This document shows, piece by piece, positions 37,654 to 50,068 of a DNA stretch of 64,000 nt. The first letter of the stretch is position 1, and each line of letters starts with the position of its first letter. The stretch covers positions 65,635,354 to 65,699,353 of the forward strand of contig CM037780.1 in assembly GCA_021229015.1 (NCBI GenBank), written 5' to 3'. A model generated the notes under the pieces. It searched no databases and was not told where the DNA came from. It saw nothing but the letters and a program-made list of their open reading frames with translations. Source of the DNA: Solen grandis. Lineage: Eukaryota > Mollusca > Bivalvia > Adapedonta > Solenidae. Made by a program: the position numbers and the translations under genes.

Positions 37654-38337
37654 GATGCAGGAAAAGTCCTTACTTATGCTAAATTCAGCCACAGTTTTCT
37701 CATCAAATCTCTTCCTTTCCAGAAAGTTCATCTAAAATTGTTTCATTAGGAGAATTCAGAAAGTCTAATTACGCATACAATTATCCTTTAACTGTGCAAA
37801 ATTTAAACTTTGCATTATTTCAAATTAAGGTAAAAGCTCTGGTTTTTCTTCATTAACAAATGAAATAGTTTCTGATGTATTTGACATCAAAGAGAAACAA
37901 ATTAATGTGAAGATTTCAGATTTTATATCAATATGTGCATAGCTAATAATTTGAGAGCAGTGTACCTTAACATCATGAATCCTTAATATCACAATGACAA
38001 ATTACTTTTCTATTAATATTTTACAAGGTTTGTCAAATGTTGGTAGATAAGACTGACAGTCCTCAAAATCTTTTTTTTCCCAATCCCCAAACAAGGTGAA
38101 ATGCATTAACTGTCAGTCCCAAGAGTGTTTAAACTAGAGCATACATGAACTTTCCATCCATCCCACGTCAGCTAAAAATGCATTACTCTGCTGTTACAAA
38201 AATTTCATTATTTTGATGTAGATTTTACTTGCATGATCAACTCATTTTATAATGGTCTCACATGCTAAAAAAATCCTGATTATTTGGTTTTCATTTCTTG
38301 TTGCAGATCTTGTTTAATACAAATGCCACAATTAATT

Positions 38338-39979
38338 AGGACTTTCTGCCCTTTCAGCAGAAAGTCCTATTGGGTTTGTTCTGTTTTTTATTATTCTTAT
38401 TATTCCTTTTTTTCTTCCTCTTATATTTGTGCTAATTTCGATGTGCTGCCATTGGCCCAGAAAAATGAAAATTTTATGGCATATATTTTAAACCATGAGT
38501 TTTCAGATGAGTGAATTTCATGTTCATATGACGTCATATAACGTCAGATTTGACGTCAGGTGAAAAAGTTTGTTCGCGGACTACAGCCATTATTTCTGGA
38601 CCGATTTTCATCAAAATTTCACAGAATAAGTATATTACGCTCTAGTTGTGCTTTCCGATGTCCGTTTTTCAAAATACGAAAAGGCAATGGTTCTATGGCG
38701 AATCCAAAATTCGAACAATTGACGTCAAATTCAAAATGAGTATAAAATTGCTTCCAGATAAGCTAGAAAGCTGATATTTGGTCAGAATATAAGTCCCTAG
38801 GTTTTCTTTACATTCTCAGAAGATGAACGTCATATGACGCCATATGACGTCATAAGGTGAAAAATAATTTCTAATTTCTACGTGTTAACTTCTATATGTT
38901 GCAAACGTCAAAGCACATTGAAAATTTAACAGCATATGCTTCAGATAGAACATTTTGCATTTCAATGATTTTCATTTGCCTATGAAGTGTTTTGACGTCA
39001 AACCTGACCTCGTCTAGAAATGTTTGTACGTGGTCTAAAGCCATTATTTCTTGGGCGGTTTTCATCAAAATTTCACAGAATGTGTATGTTAGGCTCTAGT
39101 TTCCGTTTTTCAAAATTCGAAAAGGAAAAGGTTTTATGGCGAATCCAAGATTCGAACCATTAATTCAAAATTCAAATACGTATAAAAGTTAGAAAGTTGA
39201 TATTTGGATATATTATAAGTCTTTAAATTTGCTTTCCATTCTGAGAAGATTAACGCCATTTGACATCATATGACGTAATAAGGTCAAAAAGAATTTCTGA
39301 ACTACGCGTTAATTTTAATATGTTGAAAAGTTCCCAGGACCCGTGATATTTAATGGCATGTACATCATATCATGTCCCTTTAAATGCAATGGATTTCATA
39401 TTCATGTGGCGTCATATAACATTAGATTTGACGTCATGACAAAAAAGTTTGTACGCGGTTTACAACCATTATTTCTGGACCAATTTTCACCAAAATTTCA
39501 CAGAATGTATATGTAATGCTCTAGTTGTTTATTGCTGTGTTTCAAGGACCCCATTCGAGGTAAAAAGCTGAAATTCACTCATGTTGTAATTCAAAACGTT
39601 TTCTTTAGATTTCCATAGTCCAGACGTCATTTGACGTAATGGGATTATAATATGTTTTCATTTCTGGTGCAATAAATTCAATGTGATCCCAATGGTCCAG
39701 AATTACCAAAAAATTATGGCATATGTTAAATATGCTGAATTTTGATATGCAATAATATTCTTATTCATATGACATCAGAATAGACGTCAGATTAAAAAGT
39801 TTGTAAGCGCTCTGCAGACATTATGAATTGATGAATTCTTTTAAAATTTTCAAAGAATTTATAGGTTACACACTAGAAACCTTCTATCTTCTGCGTATTC
39901 CATATCAATAATTTTCAGTTTGATTGAGTTTTTAACGGTTTGCAGAAAGTCCTATTGTTTGCCGTGCAACGAAATCTAG
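38338..39979 (+). mobile_element. Helentron-type non-autonomous element (HINE-like), copy B
   Basis: The 5' end is a perfect hairpin, AGGACTTTCTGC / GCAGAAAGTCCT (38338-38368), preceded by T. Near the 3' end GCAGAAAGTCCT recurs (39942-39953). A short hairpin TTGC-CGT-GCAA and then CTAG (39976-39979) before TT follow it. An inverted repeat that is terminal at 5', subterminal at 3', with a 3' hairpin and insertion at T-T, is the layout reported for Helentrons and their non-autonomous relatives. The core is about 2.5 diverged units of roughly 460 bp. No Rep/helicase ORF. Confidence 0.65.
38529..39436. promoter_or_regulatory. Six CRE octamers (TGACGTCA)
   Basis: TGACGTCA, the full palindromic CREB/ATF site, occurs at 38529, 38551, 38720, 38845, 38993 and 39429, all within the HINE-like element. 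The motif is seen directly; any regulatory role is unproven. Confidence 0.35.
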
Positions 39980-40486
39980 TTCTCTTTGTATTTGATTAAA
40001 ATCATTTGTACTATAAAATACAGATTGTTCTGGAAGGAAAGTTTTGGTACAATTTTTGAACTCCTTACAAGTAACAGATTTAGATGAGTAGGTCCCCGAG
40101 GGGAGATACCTCAGGAGAACAGTGCCTCAGGTCTGCTCTGCTTCACCAGGTGCTTGCATAATGGATGTGATGTCAGCGCTAATTACTCCTTCCTCTGAAT
40201 TATTCAGGGAACAGTTTTCCCACATACTCCGCTGACAGTTCCATATTCCTTGGACATGCATCTCTGAACACGTCTGGCCAGCTAACGACTGGGAGGCAGG
40301 TACTGATGAGGTTTCTTTGGCTCAGTGGGTAGTGTCACACAGTCTCCCAGGGTGCCAAATACGTTTAGAAAGTGTGGGTACAAATGCTGTTTTTCCTTAA
40401 TTTTGTACCCCTATTTACAGAGAGTCCCTACAATTTTGGAGAAAAAATCCCTCTACAGGGGTTGGACATGCTTCTCCTGATTGTAA

Positions 40487-40937
40487 CAGGGTTCCCACAA
40501 AATTGAAAAATCAAAATTCCCTGACTCTTCCCGGACTTTTCCCTGACCAAACTCAAAATTCCCTGACCAAATTAAGCGCAAATCCAGCGGCAAATACTGA
40601 TCTTCCAAAACTAAGTTACTTCTAGATAATTTTTTATTTTCAAACATGAAATGATGGTGTGCCAGATGGATGCTATTGGGAACTTATTTAATATTATGCC
40701 AATCTGACAATTTAAACTGACTGAAAAAAGCCAAATGGAAGAAACTGCCTTAGCCTTTCCTTATTATAATCCTCCTGCTGTTTGGTCGACATTCCTTGAT
40801 TGTAAAATTCCCTGACATTTCCCTGACTTTTTCTGAATTTCCAAATTTCCCTGACCAATTTCAAATTTCCCTGACTTTTCCTTGACCTTGAAAATAAATA
40901 ATTTTTCCCTGACTTTTCCCTGACCATGGAAACCCTG
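40487..40937. mobile_element. Short TIR element (MITE), CAGGGTTYCCA termini
   Basis: Starts CAGGGTTCCCA and ends TGGAAACCCTG, inverted repeats with one mismatch. It is rich in TTCCCTGAC motifs. TGTAA directly abuts both ends (40482-40486 and 40938-40942). The termini look hAT-like, but a convincing 8-bp duplication is not seen. Confidence 0.65.
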
Positions 40938-41951
40938 TGTAATCTAATGTCAGACAATCTGAGTTGTGTATATTGTAGATCCCAAAACAGGATTTTATTC
41001 TAGATATGGTGAAGTGCACTGCTAATGAGGATAGTACTTCAGGGCAGTTTTAAATGCCTCTATTGGACCAGCATGCACATTTCCTTGGAGGTGAGTGTGA
41101 TAAGTCCAGAATCCACCAATAATGATTGTTTAGTACTTGACAATTCAATTGGGGGAGAGAAAAGACTTTTTATTTTTTTGGCCCAAAGATCAAACCCACA
41201 ACCTCATTCAGCCTGATGACTATACAGACAGCCGTGCCCATTGAACACCATCATAACCAATGAACAACTTTCCTTTTATTAGGCACCTTAGCACCTTTCC
41301 CATCTTGTTCATGTTAAACGTGTGCCAAGCATCCCTGACTGTAAGCTGTAAGATCCTGTTATCACCAACTATGATGAAAATTTCATTACTATCACTCACA
41401 ATTTTTTCCAGGTACGAACAAAACAATCACAATTACTCATAAGAGCCCTTTATATTCTACTGATACATAAACCAATTCATAAAAAATGACTAACATGCTC
41501 AAGCCCCCATGCTTAAGCCGCACTTATTCATGAAAAATATTTACACCTGAGCTGTTCATAACATAATGCAGGCTCCAGCTGCAAGCAAAACTTGCCAGAG
41601 AAAAATGCCAGAGACAGAAAAAAAAATCTTGAAATGCCAAAGGAAAAATTAAAAAATGTATAAGAAAGGAGGACAGATCAATTTATCAATTGGGATTCCA
41701 TTTGCTAGGAAATTCAGGAAGAGAGATAATTATGCTAACTCATGAGGTGGCCTGTAGATCTGGTTTTAAGGTAATAAATCCATAGTTAAATTGTTTAATT
41801 ATAATCATGGTCCCTCAAATGCTTAAAAAGATTTCCACTAAAGTTATAAAATCTTTTGCTCAAAGCCTATAAAAACTTGCATTTACTATACAATTTCCAC
41901 TATCACTTGATGGACCATGATCATAATGTAATGATAGATGGATTATCTTAA

Positions 41952-42169
41952 CCCTTTCCCTCATAAATACTCATTTTGACGCACTCAACAGGTACCACAT
42001 AAAGCCTGATCTGCAGAAAACCACAGTTAAACCTTACCAAATTCATTTACAAAATCCTCATTTCCAGACCACTGAGGAGCAGCGAACTGCATAAAACCTG
42101 ATCAGCAGGCTGATCTGGTTTTATGCTGTTCGCATAGTCTTTTCATGGTGTCCTCTATGCGGGAAAGGG
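41952..42169. mobile_element. TTAA-flanked hairpin MITE, copy 2
   Basis: Perfect TTAA on both sides, ends CCCTTTCCCTCATA and TATGCGGGAAAGGG. The inner hairpin lacks about 14 bases at its tip (GATCAGCAGGCTGATC). 218 bp. Confidence 0.88.
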
Positions 42170-42456
42170 TTAACTAACAGTATTATTCTCTGGTACATTC
42201 TTATACATATTATATATAAAAACATCACTAGGGTTCAGCTGATCTGAAGTCTTCATTTCATTATTTGCTAAACTTTTAATATTGCAAATATGATAAAAAA
42301 AAAAAATGTTTGTAAGACATATATATGCCCCCCTTATATGCCATAATATTTATATAGCTATTATTATATGTATGCTGTTTGACTTCATAACATGGGCATG
42401 TCACAAATTGGTCCATAACTTATCTTGGTTAAGGTTTACTACTGATAATAATTATT

Positions 42457-43180
42457 AACAAGAGGGCCAAGATGGCCCTAGATCGCTCACCTGAGAAAAG
42501 TATCATTCATTGCCTGTACAAAACAGACTGCTTTAGAATTAAGATGATGAGGTGAAACAATGTTCAGGAATTTTCTGACCCCATCCACAAAAGATATCAT
42601 CATGACAAACAATCTGACCAAGTTGAGGAAGATTGCATCAAAACTGTAGCCTTTAGTGTGTAAACAAGATTTTTCTAAGATTGACCTACTGACCTACTTT
42701 TTGATCCAACCTGACCATTTTCGAAAGGGTTCAAGATATCATCAAGACAAACATTGACCAGTTTGAGGAAGATTGGATCAAATTGTGGCCTCTAGTGTGT
42801 AAACAAGATTTTTCTAAGATTGACCTACTGACCTACTTTTGATCCAACCTGACCCATTTTTGAAAGGGTTCAAGATATCATCAAGACAAACATTCTGACC
42901 AAGTTTGAGAAGATTGGATCAAATTGTGCCTCCAGTGTGTAAACATCAATTGTTGACGGACGACAATATTTTCTAAGATTGACTACTGACCTACTTTTTG
43001 ATCCAACCTGACCCATTTTCGAAAGGTTCAAGATATCATCAAGACAACATTCTGACCAAGTTGAGGAAGATTGGATCAAAATTGTGGCCTCTAGTGTGTA
43101 AACATCAAATTGTTGACGGACGACGGACAATCAAGTATCCCAAAAGCTCACCCTGAGCTATGCTCAGGTGAGCTAAAAAG
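42457..43180 (+). mobile_element. Tandem-core interspersed repeat, complete copy
   Basis: Same subfamily as 5579-6345 (identical first 100 bases or so, same 145-bp type core) but with the full 3' end, CACCCTGAGCTATGCTCAGG plus TGAGCTAAAAAG. Inside 42600-43110 it differs from that copy mostly by single-base losses in short homopolymers. Confidence 0.85.
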
Positions 43181-43329
43181 GTGAAACTAAATCTTCACTG
43201 ATATAAATGCATTGGAGATTATTTACATATGTGAATACAACCAAAAAATTATGAGTATTTCATGGTTTATTATGAGAAAAACAAATCAGTAGTGCTTCTC
43301 ATTAGCACATAAATCCCTGCTGACTTGTA

Positions 43330-44085
43330 AAGGGGGCATAGTTATTAGATTATGAGTACTTACTTAACACAGTGTTTGTGAGAATTCAACTTATAACCTT
43401 GTGAACTTAACCTTTGAGGTACATACCCCAAAAAGCAAAAGGGGTTTCCTATCACAAGCAAGCAACAATTGTGCAATATTTGATACAAAAAGATACTTAT
43501 GAGTTATCAGTTGTACAATGCTTCCTTAACACAATGTTAAAGAGAAATTAATTTATGAGCTTGTGACCTTGAACTTTGAAGTACAGACCCCAAAATCAAT
43601 AGGGTTCTTTTACTATTCATAAGCAACTATTGTATAATGTTTGAGACCTAGGAGTCAATCAGATTTTGAGTTATCAGCAGAAAGATTCTTAATTTACACA
43701 GTGTTTGTGAGAACTTTTTACCTCATGACCTTGAGCTAAATTGAGGTACAAATCCCAAAGTCAAAAGAGGTCTTCCACTAGTCATAAGCAAATGCCATAC
43801 AAAGTATGAGATCTCAGGGTCAAACAACTACAGTTATCACTCGGCAAGACTTTCATAAGAACATATGTTCAGGTGAAATTGTGACTTTGACCTTTAGATA
43901 TTGACACCAAAATCAATAGGGGTCTTTTACTAGTCATAAGCAACAACCATATTAAGTTTGAAACTTGAGTCAAATAGAACTTAAGTTACCACTCAGATAA
44001 AGTTACCACTCAGACAAACAGACCGACCAACATGTACAAAGTAATATGCCCCCTTTTCTTTGCTGGTTGCATAATAATGCAAGCC
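43330..44085 (+). repeat. Degenerate tandem repeat, about 4 units of roughly 165 bp
   Basis: GACCTTGA(A/G)CTTTGA-like, CCCCAAAATCAATAGGG and CATAAGCAAC segments recur every 150-170 bp. It is bounded by GGGGGCATAGTT on the left and a CAGACCGACCAACATG run with ATGCCCCC on the right, so it may be a further tandem-core element. Confidence 0.65.
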
Positions 44086-45420
44086 CTATCTATCTATCAA
44101 GGTCATTCAACAAGAGAGATCCCCTCTACAGTAGTGCTTTGCTGTTCATGACAATGCAAACATTCTGAGTAATATCATACACATTGTAAACATCCTCACA
44201 GATAACCTTGAAATTTGTACATGAGAAGTAGCTAACAATCAAAATGGATAATGATACACTTGAGGTTTCAAAGGACTTAAACCAACCTGGTTACTCTGGT
44301 ATCAAGAATTCACAAAATAAACATGTAGGTTTTGTCTGACAATTTATCTAATAGCGGTTTGATACCCAGATTGCTGTCCATTTATGACCCCTGCATTTAG
44401 ATCAAGGAAGGACCAGTTATCCTAGTGTACAATTGACACTGTGACATTTTTAATATTGCATTGTGGGTAACTTTTACTGGGATCATCTTGATGCCTCATC
44501 TTGAAAATTTATGTTGAAAGTAAACATGTCTTGCTAATCAATATTACAGCAGGAATCTGATTTGTGTTTATTTGCTCATGATGGCTCCCAGGTAAGGCCT
44601 GCACACTGACAGCATGTTCCTTTCCTCCTGTGAGTCAGACATATTTTGTACATAGATAATGACTCATGATAATTAACGGGGCAAAATTTTACCTGCTCTC
44701 AAACCCCTGCATATCAACAATGGAATGGTTTCAATGACATAACAACAAACCTACTGCAGTCAACAAGGTGGCCTGTATAGTATACTTTTCATTATTCTAA
44801 ACTGTATGATAGCTTTTTTTTTTCATATTGCAATTAACAAATCCACAGGGGGCTGGAACAATACTTCTTGCTCTGGTAAGCTAAAAATGTAATAGTTTTG
44901 AGATAAGCCCATTTAAATCTGGGTTGAAGAAAAAAACACAGAAGAGAAATTCAAAACATTTCAGTGATTATTAAATCTACACTCCTTTGAAATGTCTGAG
45001 ATGACAACTTTGAAAGACAGTATAATAGTGACTCAGTTAGTTCAAATATTCCTTATCAGAATATAAACAAACAGACCAAGAGTATAACTGTTGAGCAGTT
45101 AATGTTTTTAAACAAACAAATGCCTCTTAATGTCATCCTGACATCTGCACTATTACACAAAGTTCATGTATACTAACTGCAATCAAGATAATGCCCCTGT
45201 TACTGCCATTGCAATCATGTGCAATCATACCTTTTAATACAATTACAACAGTAGATTGCACTTTCATACAGCTTGTGTAGAACTGCCACTTATAAAAAAC
45301 TGAAAAGTTGCCTTTGCTGAAGAAGCTTCTTAAGTTATAGCATAGGATATTGCCTTTTGTTTTTATTTTGGCTTTTGCTTTGGTTTCATAACATTTGGTT
45401 TCTTATATTATTAGTTGACT

Positions 45421-46951
45421 TGCTTCTTGTTCAAGAGACAACAAATGTATATCTGTCCTAGGTTATGACTTGCTTCATGTTCAAGAGACCACCTATGCAT
45501 AATTGTCCTAGGTTATGACTTGCTTCATGTTCAAGAGACCACCTATGCATAATTGTCCTAGGTTATGACTTGCTTCATGTTCAAGAGACCACCTATGCAT
45601 AATTGTCCTAGGTTATGACTTGCTTCATGTTCAAGAGACCACCTATGCATAATTGTCCTAGGTTATGACTTGCTTCATGTTCAAGAGACCACCTATGCAT
45701 AATTGTCCTAGGTTATGACTTGCTTCATGTTCAAGAGACCACCTATGCATAATTGTCCTAGGTTATAACTTGCTTCATGTTCAAGAGACCACCTATGCAT
45801 AATTGTCCTAGGTTATAACTTGCTTCATGTTCAAGAGACCACCAATGCATAATTGTCCTAGGTTATTACTTGCTTCATGTTCAAGAGACCACCAATGCAT
45901 AATTGTCCTAGGTTATAACTTGCTTCATGTTCAAGAGACCACCAATGCATAATTGTCCTAGGTTATAACTTGCTTCATGTTCAAGAGACCACCAATGCAT
46001 AATTGTCCTAGGTTATAACTTGCTTCATGTTCAAGAGACCACCAATGCATAATTGTCCTAGGTTATAACTTGCTTCATGTTCAAGAGACCACCAATGCAT
46101 AATTGTCCTAGGTTATAACTTGCTTCATGTTCAAGAGACCACCAATGCATAATTGTCCTAGGTTATGACTTGCTTCATGTTCAAGAGACCACCAATGCAT
46201 AATTGTCCTAGGTTATGACTTGCTTCATGTTCAAGAGACCACCAATGCATAATTGTCCTAGGTTAAGACTTGCTTCATGTTCGAGAGACCACCAATGTAT
46301 ATTTGTCCTAGGTTAAGACTTGCTTCATGTTCAAGAGACCACCTATGCATAATTGTCCTAGGTTATAACTTGCTTCATGTTCAAGAGACCACCTATGTAT
46401 AATTGTCCTAGGTTATAACTTGCTTCATGTTCAAGAGACCACCTATGCATAATTGTCCTAGGTTATAACTTGCTTCATGTTCGAGAGACCACCAATGTAT
46501 ATTTGTCCTAGGTTATAACTTGCTTCATGTTCAAGAGACCACCAATGCATAATTGTCCTAGGTTAAGACTTGCTTCATGTTCGAGAGACCACCAATGTAT
46601 ATTTGTCCTAGGTTATAACTTGCTTCATGTTCAAGAGACCACCAATGCATAATTGTCCTGGGTTATAACTTGCTTCATGTTCAAGAGACCACCAATGCAT
46701 AATTGTCCTAGGTTAAGACTTGCTTCATGTTCGAGAGACCACCAATGTATATTTGTCCTAGGTTATAACTTGCTTCATGTTCAAGAGACCACCAATGTAT
46801 AATTGTCCTAGGTTATAACTTGCTTCATGTTCGAGAGACCACCTATGTATAATTGTCCTAGGTTATAACTTGCTTCGTGTTCAAGAGACCACCTATGTAT
46901 AATTGTCCTAGGTTATAACTTGCTTCATGTTCAAGAGACCACCTATGTATA
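45421..46951 (+). repeat. 50-bp minisatellite, left block (about 30 units)
   Basis: The unit is TGCTTCATGTTCAAGAGACC, ACC(T/A)ATGCAT, AATTGTCCTAGGTTAT(G/A)ACT. The period is exactly 50 bp. At least three unit variants exist: CTATGCAT, CAATGCAT, and TCGAGAG with TGTATATTTG. Right-hand units mix variants in partly regular order. It is non-coding. Confidence 0.97.
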
Positions 46952-48056
46952 CAGTACGGCTCGCGTTAGTTGGCACACGAAACGCACGTTACACGCACGT
47001 TACACGGACACGGAACGCACGTTACACGCACGTTACACGGTGCACGTACGTTACACGGTTGGTTCATATACACGATGCACGATGCAAACGCTGCCGGCTT
47101 ATTCGGTCAACTCGGTTGTTTTCATCCATAGACTACTTCTCTATGCGTCATTAGTTAATAAGAGAACTAAAGAAGGAATCAAGAGACAAGCGATCGTATT
47201 AAATTCTCGTTTTAGATTTATAATAACTACATGTAATTGCTAGTAAACTTTATATTTCATGTTTGTTCTTTTAGATACGTCGAAGATCTGAAAGAAATGA
47301 TTACTTTTTTATTCTTATATGATCACGTTCATGTACAATGTATAAATGCATACTCCATTCAATGCGTATGATCTATTTTTCACACTATCATTAAAGTTTG
47401 GGAACAAAATTCCATATATAATCAATAAATGAAACATCAAAGGAGTTTCCTTTTTATTTAATTAATTACCGATCTGGCCATTTACCGAAACAAATCTGAA
47501 CACAGAATTTAAAAAATCGTATCGTACTGTTGGTAATCTATAATTTTAGCCACATATACTAGCTGTAGTTGTTTTCGTCCATAGACACTTATCATTTTTT
47601 TTTTCTAATTCTTTTAATAAGAAAACGAATAGAATTGACGATTATACGAATCTGTGTATACAATGTATGATTACTCATTATTGGAAGACAGACAAAACAA
47701 CCAACCCCAAATGATTTTCAAAAGACGGATAAAAACATTCAATAGTTTTAGGAGTGGAAAAATCGAGCCCATTTTATCTTTATAATTACCTGTACCATCA
47801 CCAGGATATGTATGGAAAAGCGAGTATTTAAAGTTATGCTTTCGGCAATTAATTCCTAATTTCCTATCAGTTTATCGAATAAATTCAAAAAACGCAATCG
47901 ATCAATAAGTTCATCTTATTGAGTTTTTCCTTAGATAGATGAAAGCGAGTAGTTATAATTATGCTTTCGGCAATTAATTCCTAATCATTTATCAGTTTAT
48001 CGATTATAAAAGATAGTTGAAGTTTTAAATTCATTGTATATACATCACATCTAGGC

Positions 48057-48096
<40 letters not shown>

Positions 48097-48862
48097 GGAG
48101 AGAGAGAATTACACATAAGTCGTCAAACGTTAAGTTACATGTACCGGGCCAAGGTGACGATTTACGTATAATCCGAGTCCAGCTACCCAGTCTGACACCT
48201 AACTTCTTCAAATGTACTCTTGGTCTTGGGTGTCAAAATTAAATATTTCCTGTGCATAGATTGTGTATCGTGTCAAACTGGAATACACAGGAAGTCCCTG
48301 CTAAACGACACAATGTGCCACCAGCACGATAGAGGCCAGCAAATTTGAGTTAAATTTTACCTGTAAACGGAATAAATAGTGGTTATAATATTCGTGAGGA
48401 CTGAGTAGACCTAGGAAATCGGTAAGTCGTATTTTATTATTAATTTATATAAAGTTGAAGCAATGTGCATTATGAAATATGGTATATCCAACAGCATAAG
48501 TTGTATCATTTCACACCAGATGCACATGTAAGCAGTTGTTTTTTCATGCATAAAGCAGGACGCAAACACACATGATAATATGTGTTTTTTACCTCGATCA
48601 AGACTCATTTCCATCAGGGTTCTAGTACAATAAGCCGAATGATTTTACACCGTGACATGTTACAGTTTAGAAATCTATATGTTTATGTCCATCTCGGACA
48701 GAAGTTTTTAACAGCTGAACGGTTAACACGTTACACACGATATAAACGATGCTACACCCTTGAAAGTTACACGGTTACACGGTACACGCACGCACGTTAC
48801 ACGCACATTACACGGACACGGAACGCTTGGTAAACACGTTAACTTGAACGCGAGCCGCACTG
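46952..48862. mobile_element. 1911-bp non-autonomous Tc1/mariner-like element
   Basis: Termini CAGTACGGCTCGCGTT and AACGCGAGCCGCACTG are inverted repeats with one mismatch. It is flanked by TA on both sides and interrupts the 50-bp minisatellite: the unit breaks at ATGTATA and resumes exactly at TAATTGTCC. TA duplication and CAGT ends are typical of the Tc1/mariner-pogo superfamily. The longest reading frames are about 100 codons and look like translated repeats, so no transposase is encoded. The subterminal zones carry CGCACGTTACACG repeats. Superfamily assignment is inferred from the ends only. Confidence 0.85.
48061..48092. repeat. (GA)16 microsatellite
   Basis: An uninterrupted GA run inside the Tc1-like element, followed by ATGGCGG and more GA. 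Confidence 0.97.
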
Positions 48863-48962
48863 TAATTGTCCTAGGTTATAATTTGCTTCATGTTCGAGAG
48901 ACCACCAATGTATAATTGTCCTAGGTTATGACTTGCTTCATGTTCAAGAGACCACCTATGCA
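48863..48962 (+). repeat. 50-bp minisatellite, right block (2 units)
   Basis: Continuation of the array after the insertion, beginning in the phase at which the left block stops. It decays after CTATGCATTT. Confidence 0.93.
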
Positions 48963-49770
48963 TTTTGGTCTAGGCTAGATCTTAAAGCCAGATTATATAT
49001 AGGTTTGATCCATATTCAGGAACTTCCAAACTTGAATTTCAGTCAATGCAAATGTCCGTCGGTCAGTCAGACATGTCCGGTATAATTCCATTTTGACCGA
49101 TGAAAGCATCTGTTATTGTCGGACACAATGTCCAATGAAAAAATCTATACAGCACCATTTCATTTTCGAAAACTTACTTTCACTTTCTTTGAAAAACAGT
49201 TTTCTTTGCTATTTTTAGCGATTATGCATTGATTATCGTCTGTCTGAGATGGCCAAGCAGTTACGATTTCGAAATGGTTCCCCGCAATTTATATACTAAT
49301 ATCTTTCGTAATGGAAACCATACGGAAAACTCTGTCTTTATTGGTCAATAATCAACAACATGGCAGACGATGCATTCACGAAAGGTTGTATTTTTCTTTT
49401 TAATCACTTTCCATTATCAGGTTCAGTTTTTATCATTTCAGTATTCATTATCGAAAATAATTAAATCTTGATTCTGTTGACAATGAATGGTGGTGCTATG
49501 CTGGGTCGAAAATTGCCTGCTAGTTCTAGCAATGAACCAAAGAAGAGAGCTCCCGACAATAACAGACGCTTTCAGGGATAGTTTTTTGGCTGATTTCCTC
49601 ATTATGGTCACACAACTTACAGAACATTAGTTTTTGCAGTTAGTTTTTCTTATCTGTGCAAAAATATTTTTTTGTTGTAATGGGGTAGGGTTTATATTTA
49701 CTTGTTTGTGAGTTTTGAACAGCTGATTAGGACAGTGTATATTTAAAACAGAGAAAATCTTAAAATAGCC

Positions 49771-50068
49771 AACAAGACAGTCCAAAGGACAGCTATATCC
49801 CCTGCCGCTGCCTTAATAAAAACCTTTTCAGCGCTACTGTTGTAGTGGGGTTTAAAACTGCATTTTATGTAATAAAGACAACCTATGTTCTGCACATCGT
49901 CTCAGTTAGATATATATTTGAGGCAAGATTTGTGAAAATCCTTCAAGTGGTATAGGAGATATGGAGCGGACACGAAAACTTAGGGACAGACAGACAGACA
50001 GACGGACAGAGAGGCAAAGGCTATTCCTATAACCCCCCTCCCGCTTCGCGACGGAGATTAAAAATGTT
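49771..50068 (+). mobile_element. Interspersed repeat, AACAAGACAGTCC type
   Basis: Opens AACAAGACAGTCCAAAGGAC and AGCTATATCCCC. It ends with a GACAGACAGACAGACGGACA run, CCCCCCTCCCGCTTCGCGAC and GGAGATTAAAAA. This resembles a shortened tandem-core element with one core unit. Only one copy is in the window, so assignment is tentative. Confidence 0.5.

Noticed and set aside
45421..46951. CRISPR-like array
   Set aside because: Units are contiguous with no unique spacers; it is an ordinary eukaryotic minisatellite.
46920..47243. 107-codon plus-strand open frame across the Tc1-like left end
   Set aside because: It crosses the insertion junction and is mostly translated ACGCACGTTACACG repeats; no transposase motif.
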